DNA of 64,000 nt from contig OZ251545.1 in assembly GCA_965243335.1 (NCBI GenBank), positions 806,001 to 870,000 of the forward strand, read 5' to 3'. The translations under genes and the position numbers were made by a program. Every line of letters starts with the position of its first letter. Within the stretch, counting starts at the first letter, position 1. Under the pieces are notes generated by a model. The model saw only the letters and a program-made list of their open reading frames with translations, did not search any database and was not told where the DNA came from. The stretch is from JAJDXW01 sp965243335. Its GTDB lineage: Bacteria > Pseudomonadota > Gammaproteobacteria > HK1. Shown piece by piece: positions 53,411-62,449 of the stretch.

Positions 53411-53884
53411 ATGACGCGGGAGCGGAAAATCGAGGCGGCGGTCGGGCTGTTCGTGGCGGCGGGCCTCGCGGCCCTGCTCATGCTCGCGGTGCGGGTCGGC
53501 AACCTGACCCTGCAGAGCGGCGCGGGGGCTTACCAGGTGACGGCGAGCTTCGAGAACATCGGCGGGCTCAAGGTGCGGGCGCCGGTGTCGATGTCCGGGA
53601 TCCGGATCGGCCAGGTGGCCGCCCTCGGATTCGATCCCGAGACCTACGAGGCGGTCGCCACGCTGGAGATCGAAGGCCGCTACGACCGGGTCCCGACCGA
53701 TTCCGCCGCGAGCATCTTCACCGCCGGGCTGCTCGGCGAGCAGTACGTCTCGATCAGCCCCGGATCGGACGAGGAGTTCCTCGCCTCGGGGGGCGAGATC
53801 GGGCTCACCCAGTCGGCGGTGATCCTGGAGCGGCTGATCGGCCAGTTCCTGTCCAGCCAGGCGTCCGCCGGCGATGGCGGCTGA
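53411..53884 (+). CDS. mlaD: outer-membrane lipid asymmetry MCE protein MlaD
   Basis: 157 residues. One N-terminal membrane helix (EAAVGLFVAAGLAALLMLAV) is followed by a single MCE domain: YQVTASFENIGGLKVRAPVS, MSGIRIGQV, ASIFTAGLLGEQYVSISPGS. It forms a hexameric periplasmic ring that feeds lipid to MlaFE. ATG at 53411 lies about 160 bp after mlaE. The stop overlaps mlaB, where mlaC would usually stand. Confidence 0.94.
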   Translation: MTRERKIEAAVGLFVAAGLAALLMLAVRVGNLTLQSGAGAYQVTASFENIGGLKVRAPVSMSGIRIGQVAALGFDPETYEAVATLEIEGRYDRVPTDSAASIFTAGLLGEQYVSISPGSDEEFLASGGEIGLTQSAVILERLIGQFLSSQASAGDGG

Positions 53885-54185
53885 AGCCTTCGCCGTCGCC
53901 GCGGACGGCGCGGTGCGGGTCTCGGGTCCGCTCACCTTCGACACGGTGGAGGCCGTGCGGGCGGCGGCGGCCCGCGCGGGGCTGGCGCCGGCCCGGTGGC
54001 GGGAAGACGGGCTCCCGTTCGACCTCGCCGGGGTCGGGCCGGCCGACAGCGCCGGGCTCGCCCTGCTCGTCGCGTGGCAGCGCGCCGCCCGTCGGGCGGG
54101 CGGGCGGATACACTTCCGGGGGACCCCTCCCGCCCTGCGGGCGATCGCGGGGCTGTGCGGGGTGGACGGAGACCTGTTCGGGTAG
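53874..54185 (+). CDS. mlaB: STAS-domain protein MlaB
   Basis: 103 residues. The STAS landmark DLAGVGPADSAGLALLVAWQ contains the conserved Asp-Ser pair region, with FRGTPPALRAIAGLCGVD behind it. MlaB binds MlaF and stabilises the ATPase complex. Its ATG overlaps the mlaD stop by 11 bp, placing it in the mla operon. Confidence 0.85.
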   Translation: MAAEAFAVAADGAVRVSGPLTFDTVEAVRAAAARAGLAPARWREDGLPFDLAGVGPADSAGLALLVAWQRAARRAGGRIHFRGTPPALRAIAGLCGVDGDLFG

Positions 54186-54191
54186 GGGGGC

Positions 54192-54434
54192 ATGGACGAA
54201 TCCGACGTCAAGCGGCTCATCGAGGCCGGGGTTCCCGGCGCGACCGTGCACGTGGAAGGGGACGGCCGGCATTTCCGCGCCGTCGTGGTGTCCGCGGCGT
54301 TCGCGGGGCTTGCGCGGATCCGCCAGCACCGCCTGGTGTACGACACGCTGCGGGAGAGCTTCGACAGCGAAGCCCTCCACGCCCTCTCCATCGAGACCCG
54401 GACGCCGGAACGGTGGCCCGAGAGCGGCCGCTGA
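54192..54434 (+). CDS. ibaG: BolA-family protein IbaG
   Basis: 80 residues with the BolA fold: VKRLIEAGVPGATVHVEGDG, HFRAVVVSAAFAGLARIRQH and RLVYDTLRESFDSEALHALS. The His in RQHRLVY and an N-terminal acidic region fit Fe-S cluster or glutaredoxin binding. Placement between mlaB and murA is the normal position of ibaG in Gammaproteobacteria. Confidence 0.9.
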   Translation: MDESDVKRLIEAGVPGATVHVEGDGRHFRAVVVSAAFAGLARIRQHRLVYDTLRESFDSEALHALSIETRTPERWPESGR

Positions 54435-54454
54435 ACGACCGCCGGCGGCCGCCG

Positions 54455-55714
54455 GTGGACAAGCTCATCATCTCCGGCGGGGTCCCGCTCCTCGGCGAGG
54501 TCCGGACCTCGGGGGCGAAGAACGCGGCGCTCCCGATCCTGGCCGCGACCCTGCTCGCCGACGGCCCGATGACGGTGGGCAACCTGCCCCACCTGCACGA
54601 CATCACCACCACCATGGAGCTGCTCGGCCGCATGGGGGCCGACCTCCTCCTCGACGAGCGCATGCAGATCCACGCGAACTGCGCGAACCTCCGCGAGTTC
54701 ACCGCTCCGCACGAGCTGGTGCGGACGATGCGGGCGTCGATCCTGGTGCTCGGCCCCCTGCTGACCCGGTACGGCCGGGCCACGGTGTCGTTGCCGGGGG
54801 GCTGCGCGATCGGGTCGCGGCCGGTGAACCTGCACCTCGAGGGGCTCGTGCGGATGGGGGCGGAGGTCCGACTGGAGAACGGCTTCATCCACGCCACCGC
54901 GCGGCGGCTCGCGGGGACCCACCTCGTCATGCAGCAGGTGACGGTGACCGGGACCGAGAACCTGATGATGGCCGCGACCCTCGCGAAGGGGACGACCGTC
55001 ATCGAGAACGCGGCGCGCGAGCCGGAGATCGTGGACCTCGCCAACTGCCTGAACTCCATGGGAGCGAGGATCGACGGCCACGGCAGCGGCCGGATCGTGA
55101 TCGAGGGGGTGGAGACCCTGTCCGGGGCGCGCTACGCGGTCCAGCCGGACCGCATCGAGACCGCGACCTACCTCGTGGCGGCGGCCATGACCGGGGGCCG
55201 GATCAAGGTCATGGACGCCCGCCCGGACCAGCTCCGCACCGTGCTGGACAAGCTCGCGGAGGCGGGCGCGGAGGTGACTGCCGGGCCGGACTGGATCGGG
55301 GTGGACGCCGGGGCCGGCCCCCTCGCCGCGGTGGACGTCACCACGGCCCCGTTTCCCGCGTTTCCCACCGACATGCAGGCGCAGTTCACGGCCCTCAACT
55401 CGGTCGCGCGCGGCGCCGCCACCATTCGCGAGACGGTCTTCGAGAACCGCTTCATGCATGCCTACGAGCTGCAGCGCATGGGGGCGGACATCGAGGTGCA
55501 CGGCAGCTTCGCGGTCACCCGCGGGGTCGGGCGGCTGACCGGCGCTCCGGTCGCCGCGACGGATCTGCGCGCCTCCGCGAGCCTGGTGCTCGCGGGCCTG
55601 GTCGCGGAAGGGGAGACGGTGGTCGACGAGATCCACCACGTCGACCGCGGCTACGAGTGCATCGAGGAGAAGCTCGCCCAGCTCGGGGCGCGCATCCGCA
55701 GGGTGCCGATGTGA
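54455..55714 (+). CDS. murA: UDP-N-acetylglucosamine 1-carboxyvinyltransferase
   Basis: 419 residues with a GTG start at 54455. The catalytic Cys is present in LPGGCAIGSRPVNLHLEGL (a fosfomycin-type active-site Cys). TSGAKNAALPILAATLLADG and ALNSVARGAATIRETVFENR are the other signatures. It performs the first committed step of peptidoglycan synthesis using PEP. The next gene's GTG overlaps its stop. Confidence 0.96.
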   Translation: MDKLIISGGVPLLGEVRTSGAKNAALPILAATLLADGPMTVGNLPHLHDITTTMELLGRMGADLLLDERMQIHANCANLREFTAPHELVRTMRASILVLGPLLTRYGRATVSLPGGCAIGSRPVNLHLEGLVRMGAEVRLENGFIHATARRLAGTHLVMQQVTVTGTENLMMAATLAKGTTVIENAAREPEIVDLANCLNSMGARIDGHGSGRIVIEGVETLSGARYAVQPDRIETATYLVAAAMTGGRIKVMDARPDQLRTVLDKLAEAGAEVTAGPDWIGVDAGAGPLAAVDVTTAPFPAFPTDMQAQFTALNSVARGAATIRETVFENRFMHAYELQRMGADIEVHGSFAVTRGVGRLTGAPVAATDLRASASLVLAGLVAEGETVVDEIHHVDRGYECIEEKLAQLGARIRRVPM

Positions 55715-56385
55715 CCGCCTCGGCCGAGGAGGGGCTGACCGTCGCGGTCGCGAAGGGGCGCATCCTCCGCGAGGCGATCCCGCTGCTCGCGGCGGCGGGG
55801 ATCGCGGCGCGGGAAGACCCGCTCGAAACCCGCAAGCTGATCCTCGACGCGGACGTCGCGCCGGGCCGACCGCCGGTGCGCCTCGTCCTCCTCCGGGCGC
55901 AGGACGTGCCGACCTACCTCGAGTACGGCGCGGCGGACGCCGGCATCGCCGGACGCGACGCGCTCCTCGAGTATCCCGGCGAGGAGTGGTACGAGCCGCT
56001 CGACCTCGGCATCGCCCGGTGCCGGCTGGTGGTGGCGGCCCGGGCGGACGATCCGTGCGCTGCGGCGGCGCTGTCCTGCAGCGTCCGGGTCGCGACCAAG
56101 TTCGAGCGCATCGCCCGGCGCCACTTCGCGCGCTCCGGGGTCCGGGCCGAGATCGTCAAGCTCTACGGCTCGATGGAGCTTGCGCCCCACGTCGGGCTCG
56201 CCGACCGCATCGTCGACCTCGTCGCGACCGGGGACACCCTGCGGGCCAACGGCCTGCGGCCGGTCGAGCACATCGCGGACGTGAGCGCGCGCCTCATCGT
56301 GAACAAGGCGTCGATGAAGATGAAGCCGGCCGCCGTCAAGGAGCTGGTCGCGGCGCTGCGCGCGCAGGTCGCCCCTTCCCGTTGA
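55711..56385 (+). CDS. hisG: ATP phosphoribosyltransferase, short form
   Basis: 224 residues, the short HisG_S form that needs HisZ as regulator. TVAVAKGRILREAIPLL, YLEYGAADAGIAGRDALLEY and KLYGSMELAPHVGLADRIVD are diagnostic. It catalyses the first step of histidine biosynthesis. hisZ is not in the window. The start overlaps the murA stop and the stop overlaps hisD. Confidence 0.95.
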   Translation: MTASAEEGLTVAVAKGRILREAIPLLAAAGIAAREDPLETRKLILDADVAPGRPPVRLVLLRAQDVPTYLEYGAADAGIAGRDALLEYPGEEWYEPLDLGIARCRLVVAARADDPCAAAALSCSVRVATKFERIARRHFARSGVRAEIVKLYGSMELAPHVGLADRIVDLVATGDTLRANGLRPVEHIADVSARLIVNKASMKMKPAAVKELVAALRAQVAPSR

Positions 56386-57698
56386 ACGTGCGCCGCCTCG
56401 ACAGCCGGGACGCCGACTTCCGGAGCCGGCTCGCGGCGCTCGCCGACTGCGACGCGCCGGACGTCGAAGCCGGCGCGCGGGCGATCGTGGAGGACGTGCG
56501 GGTCCGCGGGGATGAAGCGGTCGTCGAGCACACCAACCGCCTCGACGGGCGCGCGGTCGCCGCCTGCGCCGAGCTGGAGGTTCCGGCGGGCCGCGCGGCG
56601 CGCGCCCTCGATTCGATCGATCGGAGGCTGCGCGAGGCGCTCGAGACCGCGGCGGCGCGCATCCGCGCCTTCCACGAGCAGCAGAAGGGAGGATCGTGGT
56701 CCCGCACGGAGGAGGACGGCGCGGTGCTCGGCCAGCGCGTGGTCCCCCTCGACCGCGCCGCCGTCTACGTGCCGGGAGGGCGGGCCGCGTACCCGTCGTC
56801 GGTGCTGATGAACGCGATCCCGGGGCGCGTCGCGGGGGTGGGGGAGGTCGTGATGACCGTGCCGGCCCCCCGCGGCGAGCTCGACCCCGCGGTGCTCGCC
56901 GCCGCCCGGCTCGCCGGGGTGGACCGGATCTGGACCATCGGCGGCGCGCAGGCCGTCGCCGCCTTCGCGTGGGGCACCGAGAGCATCCCGGCCGTGGACA
57001 AGATCGTCGGGCCGGGCAACGCCTGGGTGTCCACCGCCAAGCGGCTCGTGTTCGGCCGGGTCGGGATCGACTCGGTGGCCGGGCCGTCGGAGATCCTCGT
57101 GATCGCGGACGGGGCCGCCCCCCCCGAGTGGGTGGCGGCGGACCTCTGCGCCCAGGCCGAGCACGACGAGGACGCGCGCGCCGCCCTGGTCTCCCCGGCG
57201 CCCGGCTACCTCGACGCGGTCGAGTCCGAGCTGCGGGCGATGGTCCCCCGCTTCGAGCGCTCGGCGATCATCCGGGCGTCGCTCGAGCGCGCCGGCGCGC
57301 TCGTCCTCGTGCGCGACCTCGACGAGGCGGTCGAGGTCGCGAACTTCATGGCCCCGGAGCATCTGGAGCTCTCCGTGGCCGATCCCGAAGCCCTCGCGGA
57401 GCGGGTCCGGCACGCGGGGGCGGTGTTCCTCGGCCCCCATTCCTCCGAGGCGCTCGGGGACTACTGCGCGGGGCCGAACCACGTGCTCCCGACCGGCCGG
57501 TCGGCGCGCTTCTCCTCGCCGCTCGGGGTCTACGACTTCCAGAAGCGCATGAACGTGATCCGGTGCTCGGAGGCCGCCGCCCGGCGGCTCGGGGCGACTG
57601 CGGTGGTCCTCGCGGAGGCGGAGGGCCTGAGCGCCCACGCGCGCTCGGCCGCGCTCCGCATGGCGGACCCGGCGCGGGAGGCCGGGCGCGGATGGTAA
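56382..57698 (+). CDS. hisD: histidinol dehydrogenase
   Basis: 438 residues from a TTG at 56382 that overlaps the hisG stop; a GTG at 56388 is also possible. VPLDRAAVYVPGGRAAYPSS, IWTIGGAQAVAAFAWGTESI, DLCAQAEHDEDARAALVSP and GAVFLGPHSSEALGDYCAGP are the characteristic zinc- and NAD-site regions. It converts histidinol to histidine in two NAD-dependent steps. Confidence 0.95.
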   Translation: MNVRRLDSRDADFRSRLAALADCDAPDVEAGARAIVEDVRVRGDEAVVEHTNRLDGRAVAACAELEVPAGRAARALDSIDRRLREALETAAARIRAFHEQQKGGSWSRTEEDGAVLGQRVVPLDRAAVYVPGGRAAYPSSVLMNAIPGRVAGVGEVVMTVPAPRGELDPAVLAAARLAGVDRIWTIGGAQAVAAFAWGTESIPAVDKIVGPGNAWVSTAKRLVFGRVGIDSVAGPSEILVIADGAAPPEWVAADLCAQAEHDEDARAALVSPAPGYLDAVESELRAMVPRFERSAIIRASLERAGALVLVRDLDEAVEVANFMAPEHLELSVADPEALAERVRHAGAVFLGPHSSEALGDYCAGPNHVLPTGRSARFSSPLGVYDFQKRMNVIRCSEAAARRLGATAVVLAEAEGLSAHARSAALRMADPAREAGRGW

Positions 57699-57759
57699 GA
57701 TCGCGCCCCGAGGGCGGCGGAGTCTTCCGGCGTCGTTGTGCGAGGAGAAGGTCCGGACC

Positions 57760-58374
57760 ATGAGTACGGCTGGCGTCAGCGGCGGGAGACGCCGTTTCCT
57801 CACCGCCACCGCGAGCGTGGTGGGCGGCGTGGGGCTCGGGTTCACCGCGGTTCCGTTCATCAGCGCGTGGCAGCCGAGCGAGCGGGCGCGCGCGATCGGG
57901 GCCCCGGTCCAGATCAACGTATCCAAGCTGGAGCCCGGCCAGCTCATCACCGTGCTGTGGCGCGGGAAGCCGGTGTGGGTGGTGCGGCGCACCCCGGAGG
58001 CCCTGGATGCGCTCACCGGGCTCGACCCGGTCCTTCGCGACCCGGATTCGCAGGTGGTGGAGCAGCAGCCGGAGTACGCCCGCAACCGGCACCGCTCGCT
58101 CAAGCCCGAATACCTGGTCCTGGTGGGGATCTGCACCCACCTCGGCTGCTCCCCGCAGTACGTGGTCGCGGCCGGCGCGGGCCGCTACAACCTCGGGGAC
58201 GACTGGCCGGGCGGCTTCTTCTGCCCCTGCCACGGGTCCAAGTTCGACCTCGCGGGCCGGGTGTATCCCGGCGTCCCCGCCCCCACCAACCTCGAGGTGC
58301 CGCCGCACCGCTATCTCGACGGCGGCCGGATCGAGATCGGGGTCGATCACGGCGCGCAGGAGTCGCTCTCATGA
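57760..58374 (+). CDS. petA: ubiquinol-cytochrome c reductase Rieske iron-sulfur subunit
   Basis: 204 residues. An N-terminal twin-arginine-like RRRFLTATASVVGGVGLGFT membrane anchor precedes the Rieske motifs CTHLGCSP and CPCHGSKFD, which bind the [2Fe-2S] cluster and carry the disulfide pair. It transfers electrons from ubiquinol to cytochrome c1. GAGGAGAAGG lies upstream of the ATG at 57760. Confidence 0.96.
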   Translation: MSTAGVSGGRRRFLTATASVVGGVGLGFTAVPFISAWQPSERARAIGAPVQINVSKLEPGQLITVLWRGKPVWVVRRTPEALDALTGLDPVLRDPDSQVVEQQPEYARNRHRSLKPEYLVLVGICTHLGCSPQYVVAAGAGRYNLGDDWPGGFFCPCHGSKFDLAGRVYPGVPAPTNLEVPPHRYLDGGRIEIGVDHGAQESLS

Positions 58375-59756
58375 ACCGGCTGCTCGGATGGATCGACGCG
58401 CGGTTCCCGCTCGTCAGCCTTTGGGAGGAGCACGTCTCGCGCTACTACGCGCCGAAGAACTTCAACTTCTGGTACTACTTCGGCTCGATCGCGCTCGTGG
58501 TCCTCGTCATCCAGATCGTGACCGGGATCTGGCTCACGATGAACTACAAGCCGTCCGCGACCGAGGCGTTCGCCTCCGTCGAATCCATCATGCGGGACGT
58601 GGAGTGGGGCTGGCTCATCCGCTACATGCATTCGACCGGGGCGTCGTTCTTCTTCATCGCCGTGTACCTGCACATGTTCCGGGCGCTCATCTACGGCTCC
58701 TACAAGGGCAACCGCGAGCTCGTCTGGCTGCTCGGCATGTTCCTCTACGTCATCCTGATGGCCGAGGCGTTCATGGGATACCTGCTGCCGTGGGGGCAGA
58801 TGTCCTACTGGGGCGCCCAGGTGATCATCTCGCTCTTCGGGGCCATCCCGTTCGGGATCGGGGAGGCCCTCGCCCTCTGGATCCGCGGCGACTACGTGGT
58901 CTCCGACGCCACCCTGAACCGCTTCTTCGCCCTCCACGTGGTGGCCCTTCCGCTCGCCCTGCTCGCGGTCGTGGTCCTGCACGTCCTCGCCCTGCACGAG
59001 GTCGGCTCGAACAACCCGGACGGGGTCGAGATCAAGCGCAACAAGGGGCCGGACGGAAACCCGCGCGACGGCATCCCCTTCCACCCCTACTACACGGTGA
59101 AGGACCTGATGGGGGTCACCGTCTTCCTCTTCCTGTTCGCGATCGTGGTGTTCTTCATCCCCGAGTTCGGCGGGTGGTTCCTCGAGAAGGACAACTTCGT
59201 CCCCGCCGACCCGCTCCGGACCCCGGAGCACATCGTCCCGCTGTGGTACTTCACCCCCTTCTACGCGATCCTGCGGGCGATCCCGGACAAGCTGACCGGG
59301 GTCCTCGCCATGGGCGCCTCGATCATGGTGCTGTTCTTCCTGCCCTGGATCGACCGCCACCCGGTGAAGTCGATCCGGTACCGGGGGCCCCTGTTCATGG
59401 CCCTCATCGCGGTGTTCGTGCTGACCTTCCTGTTCCTCGGCTATCTCGGGACCCAGGCGCCGACCCGGGTGCTCGGCGAGCTCGGGCTCCGGTTCGGCGA
59501 GCTCTACTTCTCGTTCTTCGTCGTTCTCTGGCTGTACAGCCGGGAACGCCGGGCGGCCGCGCACGTCAACACGTTCATCGTGATGGCGGTCCTGATCGCG
59601 GCGGCGGACGTGCTCCGCTTCGAGCCGGGCAAGGTCGGGCTCATGCTCTGGAGCGCGCTCATCCCGGTCGCGTACTACGCGGCGTTCGTACTCGGGCCGA
59701 TCGTGACCAGTCTGAACGAGCCGCGGCCGGTGCCGGAGAGGGTGGTGTACCGATGA
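58371..59756 (+). CDS. petB: cytochrome b of the bc1 complex
   Basis: 461 residues. NFWYYFGSIALVVLVIQIVT, then the heme-ligand His residues in FIRYMHSTGASFFF-type and RFFALHVVALPLALL plus VVVLHVLALHEVGSNNPDG segments, and the Qo motif VPLWYFTPFYAILRAIPDKL (PEWY replaced by PLWY). The bc1 complex moves protons while oxidising ubiquinol. The ATG overlaps the petA stop. Confidence 0.95.
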   Translation: MNRLLGWIDARFPLVSLWEEHVSRYYAPKNFNFWYYFGSIALVVLVIQIVTGIWLTMNYKPSATEAFASVESIMRDVEWGWLIRYMHSTGASFFFIAVYLHMFRALIYGSYKGNRELVWLLGMFLYVILMAEAFMGYLLPWGQMSYWGAQVIISLFGAIPFGIGEALALWIRGDYVVSDATLNRFFALHVVALPLALLAVVVLHVLALHEVGSNNPDGVEIKRNKGPDGNPRDGIPFHPYYTVKDLMGVTVFLFLFAIVVFFIPEFGGWFLEKDNFVPADPLRTPEHIVPLWYFTPFYAILRAIPDKLTGVLAMGASIMVLFFLPWIDRHPVKSIRYRGPLFMALIAVFVLTFLFLGYLGTQAPTRVLGELGLRFGELYFSFFVVLWLYSRERRAAAHVNTFIVMAVLIAAADVLRFEPGKVGLMLWSALIPVAYYAAFVLGPIVTSLNEPRPVPERVVYR

Positions 59757-60505
59757 GCTGGATGAAGCGGGGCGCGTGCATCGCCGGCCTCGTCGCGCTC
59801 GCCCTGGCGGGCGGAGCGCGGGCCGCGGGAGGGGCGCTGCCCCTGCTCGAAGCCAAGGTGGAGCTGGGCGACCGCGCGTCCCTCCAGCGGGGCGCGAAGC
59901 TGTTCGTCAACTACTGCGCGGGCTGCCACTCCGCCCGGTTCATGCGCTACAGCCGCATGGGGCGGGACCTCGGGCTTACCGAGGATCAGGTGCGGGCGAA
60001 CCTGATGTTCGCGTCGGACAAGCCGGGCGACCCGATCCTCGCCACCCTGGGCGAGGCCGACGCCGGCGCCTGGTTCGGGCACCCTCCGCCGGACCTTTCG
60101 CTGACCGCCCGCGCGCGCGGGCCGGACTGGCTCTACACCTACCTGATGACCTTCTATCGCGACGAGAGCCGGCCGTTCGGGGCCAACAACCTCGTCTACC
60201 CCGACGTCGCGATGCCGCACGCCCTCGTCGAGCTGCAGGGGGTGCAGGCCCGGAAGGAGGACGCGGGGGACGGCCATGCCGCCCCGGCGGGGGCCGGGGA
60301 GCTCCTCGAGCTCGTGGAGCCGGGCAGCATGAGCGTGGCCGAGTACCGGCGTGCGGTCCGCGACCTCGTGAACTTCATGGTCTACGTCGGGGAGCCGGCC
60401 AAGCTCGACCGGTACGCCGTCGGGGGCTGGGTCCTGCTGTTCCTGCTCGTGTTCTTCGTGATCGCGCGGCTTCTCTACAAGGAGTACTGGAAGGATGTCC
60501 ACTGA
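59753..60505 (+). CDS. petC: cytochrome c1 of the bc1 complex
   Basis: 250 residues. A signal peptide is followed by the heme c motif CAGCHSARFMRYSRMGRDLG, a distal Met candidate near the middle (PDVAMPHALVEL), and a C-terminal anchor helix (VGGWVLLFLLVFFVIARLLY). It passes electrons to soluble cytochromes. It overlaps petB by 4 bp. Confidence 0.95.
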   Translation: MSWMKRGACIAGLVALALAGGARAAGGALPLLEAKVELGDRASLQRGAKLFVNYCAGCHSARFMRYSRMGRDLGLTEDQVRANLMFASDKPGDPILATLGEADAGAWFGHPPPDLSLTARARGPDWLYTYLMTFYRDESRPFGANNLVYPDVAMPHALVELQGVQARKEDAGDGHAAPAGAGELLELVEPGSMSVAEYRRAVRDLVNFMVYVGEPAKLDRYAVGGWVLLFLLVFFVIARLLYKEYWKDVH

Positions 60506-60559
60506 TCCCGGCCCGGAGGAGGCCAGCGGCCGCGCGGGGCTTCCCGCCGGGGGAGGCGT

Positions 60560-61234
60560 GTGATCGGGGTGTCGGACCGGCGGCGCTCCGACCCCGCGGA
60601 GCCGGACGACTTCGGCCCCCGCCTCGGTCGGGGCGCGGTGATGTCCCTCTACTCCGAGGCCACGGAGCCGACGAGCCACGCGGTGCGCGTCGTCCTCGCC
60701 GAGAAGGCGGTCAACGTCGAGATCCACTTCGTCTCCGACCACGACCGGCCCGAGGACCTGCACGCGCTCAATCCCTACGACTCGATCCTGACCCTCGTGG
60801 ACCGCGACCTGGTCCTGTACGAGCCGCAGATCATCATGGAGTACCTCGACGAGCGCTTCCCGCATCCGCCCCTGATGCCGGTGGACCCGGTGACCCGCGC
60901 CGCCAGCCGGCTGTACCGCTACCGGATCCAGCGGGACCTCTACGGCCTCGCCGACTTCATCGAGGGCGACGCGCCGGACGACGCCGACCGCGCCCGGAAG
61001 CAGCTCCGCGACCACCTCACCGCGCTCGCCCCGATCTTCGACCGCAGCCGGTTCTTCATGGCGGACGAGTACTCCCTCGTGGACTGCTACCTGGCGCCGA
61101 TCCTCTGGCGTCTTCCCCGGTACGGGATCAGGCTTCCCCCCCGGAGCCGGGGCCTTCGCGCCTACGCGGACCGGGTGTTCGACCGCGAGGCGTTCGAGCG
61201 GAGCCTGACCGAGCTCGAAGAGGAAATGCGCTGA
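60560..61234 (+). CDS. sspA: stringent starvation protein A
   Basis: 224 residues with a glutathione transferase-like fold. Landmarks are MSLYSEATEPTSHAVRVVLA, ALNPYDSILTLVDRDLVLYE and IIMEYLDERFPHPPLMPVDP, plus MADEYSLVDCYLAPILWRL. SspA binds RNA polymerase and supports stress responses. The GTG at 60560 gives an N-terminal extension of 27 residues; the ATG at 60641 is where family similarity starts. Confidence 0.93.
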   Translation: MIGVSDRRRSDPAEPDDFGPRLGRGAVMSLYSEATEPTSHAVRVVLAEKAVNVEIHFVSDHDRPEDLHALNPYDSILTLVDRDLVLYEPQIIMEYLDERFPHPPLMPVDPVTRAASRLYRYRIQRDLYGLADFIEGDAPDDADRARKQLRDHLTALAPIFDRSRFFMADEYSLVDCYLAPILWRLPRYGIRLPPRSRGLRAYADRVFDREAFERSLTELEEEMR

Positions 61235-61614
61235 CCTCGAACCGCCCCTACCTCATCCGGGCGATCTACGAGTGGATCGTCGACAACGGGCTGACCCCGT
61301 ATCTCCTGGTGGACGCGGAAGGCGAGGACGTCGCGGTTCCGCGCGAATACGTCAAGGGCGGCCGGATCGTGCTCAGCGTCGCTCCCCGTGCGATCCGCTC
61401 GCTCGACCTCGGGAACGACGCCGTCTCCTTCGGCGCCCGGTTCGCCGGCCGGCCCTTCGAGGTGTACGTCCCCGTGCGCTCCGTGCTCGCGGTCTACGCC
61501 CAGGAGAACGGCAAGGGGGTCGCCCTGGGGGAGGAAGAGGACCCGCCGTCGGATACGCCTCCGCCGGATGCGCCGCCGAAGAAGGGGCCTCCCCGGCTGC
61601 GGGTCGTCCGGTAG
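61231..61614 (+). CDS. sspB: ClpXP adaptor protein SspB, apparent CTG start
   Basis: 127 residues. The conserved N-terminus TSNRPYLIRAIYEWIVDNGL begins immediately after a CTG codon at 61231. No ATG, GTG or TTG stands at a suitable place: upstream the frame is open but lies inside sspA. The CTG overlaps the sspA stop (CTGA), so translation is probably coupled. ISLDLGNDAV-like regions and the Pro-rich tail ending RLRVVR (ClpX-binding XB motif) fit the family. It delivers ssrA-tagged proteins to ClpXP. Confidence 0.9.
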   Translation: MTSNRPYLIRAIYEWIVDNGLTPYLLVDAEGEDVAVPREYVKGGRIVLSVAPRAIRSLDLGNDAVSFGARFAGRPFEVYVPVRSVLAVYAQENGKGVALGEEEDPPSDTPPPDAPPKKGPPRLRVVR

Positions 61615-61639
61615 GAGCGTTCGCAGGGAACGTCCGGCC

Positions 61640-61657
61640 CCCTTCGTCGTCGAAGGG
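61640..61657. terminator. hairpin between convergent sspB and dolP
   Basis: A perfect 7-bp stem CCCTTCG/CGAAGGG with a TCGT loop lies in the convergent gap 61615-61800. There is no T tract on either side, so it may stop transcription weakly in both directions or not at all. Confidence 0.3.
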
Positions 61658-61800
61658 TCGCGTATCGTCTCCATGCGGGCCTCCTCCACGGGGAGGCGGC
61701 CCAAGGGTCGGCAGGAGAGCCGGAAGCTCGACGTCCGCGCGCCCGTGGAAGCCGTTATCGCATGCCTTGCGCCACGACCCGGACCCGCGCGGGCCGAGGG

Positions 61801-62403
61801 CTACGTGTCCGTAAACTCGAAGAGACGGACGATCTCCCGGATGCCCGGAACCCGGCTGACGACGGCGGTCACCGCCTCGCTCTGCTCGCGGGTCACGAGG
61901 CCCATCAGGAACACGGCCCCGTCCTCGGTGACGACCTTGACGTTCACGGCGAGGGGACCCCTCAGCTTGTCGCTGGTCGCCATGGCGACCTTGATCCGGC
62001 CCGTGATCAGGGTGTCCGCGGCCCGCTTCAGATCCGTGGTCGGCTTTCCGACCACCAGCTCGTTCTGGATCCCCCGCACCCGATCCACCGCGCTCGCCTC
62101 GGCGACGGCCCGCTGCATCGCCTGCTCGTCGGGGACCTGGCCGGTGAGGAGGACGATGCGGTTGAAGCTCGTGACCTTCACGTGGTGGCGCTCGTCCTCC
62201 TTGAGACCGGCCAGATTGATCGCGCCGCGGGTCCTCCACTCGATGCGTTCGTCATCGAGCATCGTCTTCGGGTCGCGCTGGTCGACGGCCACCGCGCCCG
62301 CCCCGGCAGCCCCCGCCGCGCCCAGGATCACCGGGGCCGCACACCCTCCGAGGAGCGCGCCCAGCACGGGGAGGAGCGAGAGCTTCAACGTGAGCTTGAA
62401 CAT
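61801..62403 (-). CDS. dolP: BON-domain outer-membrane lipoprotein DolP (YraP)
   Basis: 200 residues from the ATG at 62403. A lipoprotein signal ends in LGALLGGC. Two BON domains follow (FNRIVLLTGQVPDEQAMQRA and VVTEDGAVFLMGLVTREQSE). DolP binds anionic phospholipids at division sites and supports outer-membrane integrity. It lies 46 bp after yraN with no diaA between them. Confidence 0.9.
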   Translation of the reverse strand: MFKLTLKLSLLPVLGALLGGCAAPVILGAAGAAGAGAVAVDQRDPKTMLDDERIEWRTRGAINLAGLKEDERHHVKVTSFNRIVLLTGQVPDEQAMQRAVAEASAVDRVRGIQNELVVGKPTTDLKRAADTLITGRIKVAMATSDKLRGPLAVNVKVVTEDGAVFLMGLVTREQSEAVTAVVSRVPGIREIVRLFEFTDT

Positions 62404-62449
62404 GTCCGGAGCGGGGAGAAGGCGTGGGTTCCCCCCATGATCGCACGGA

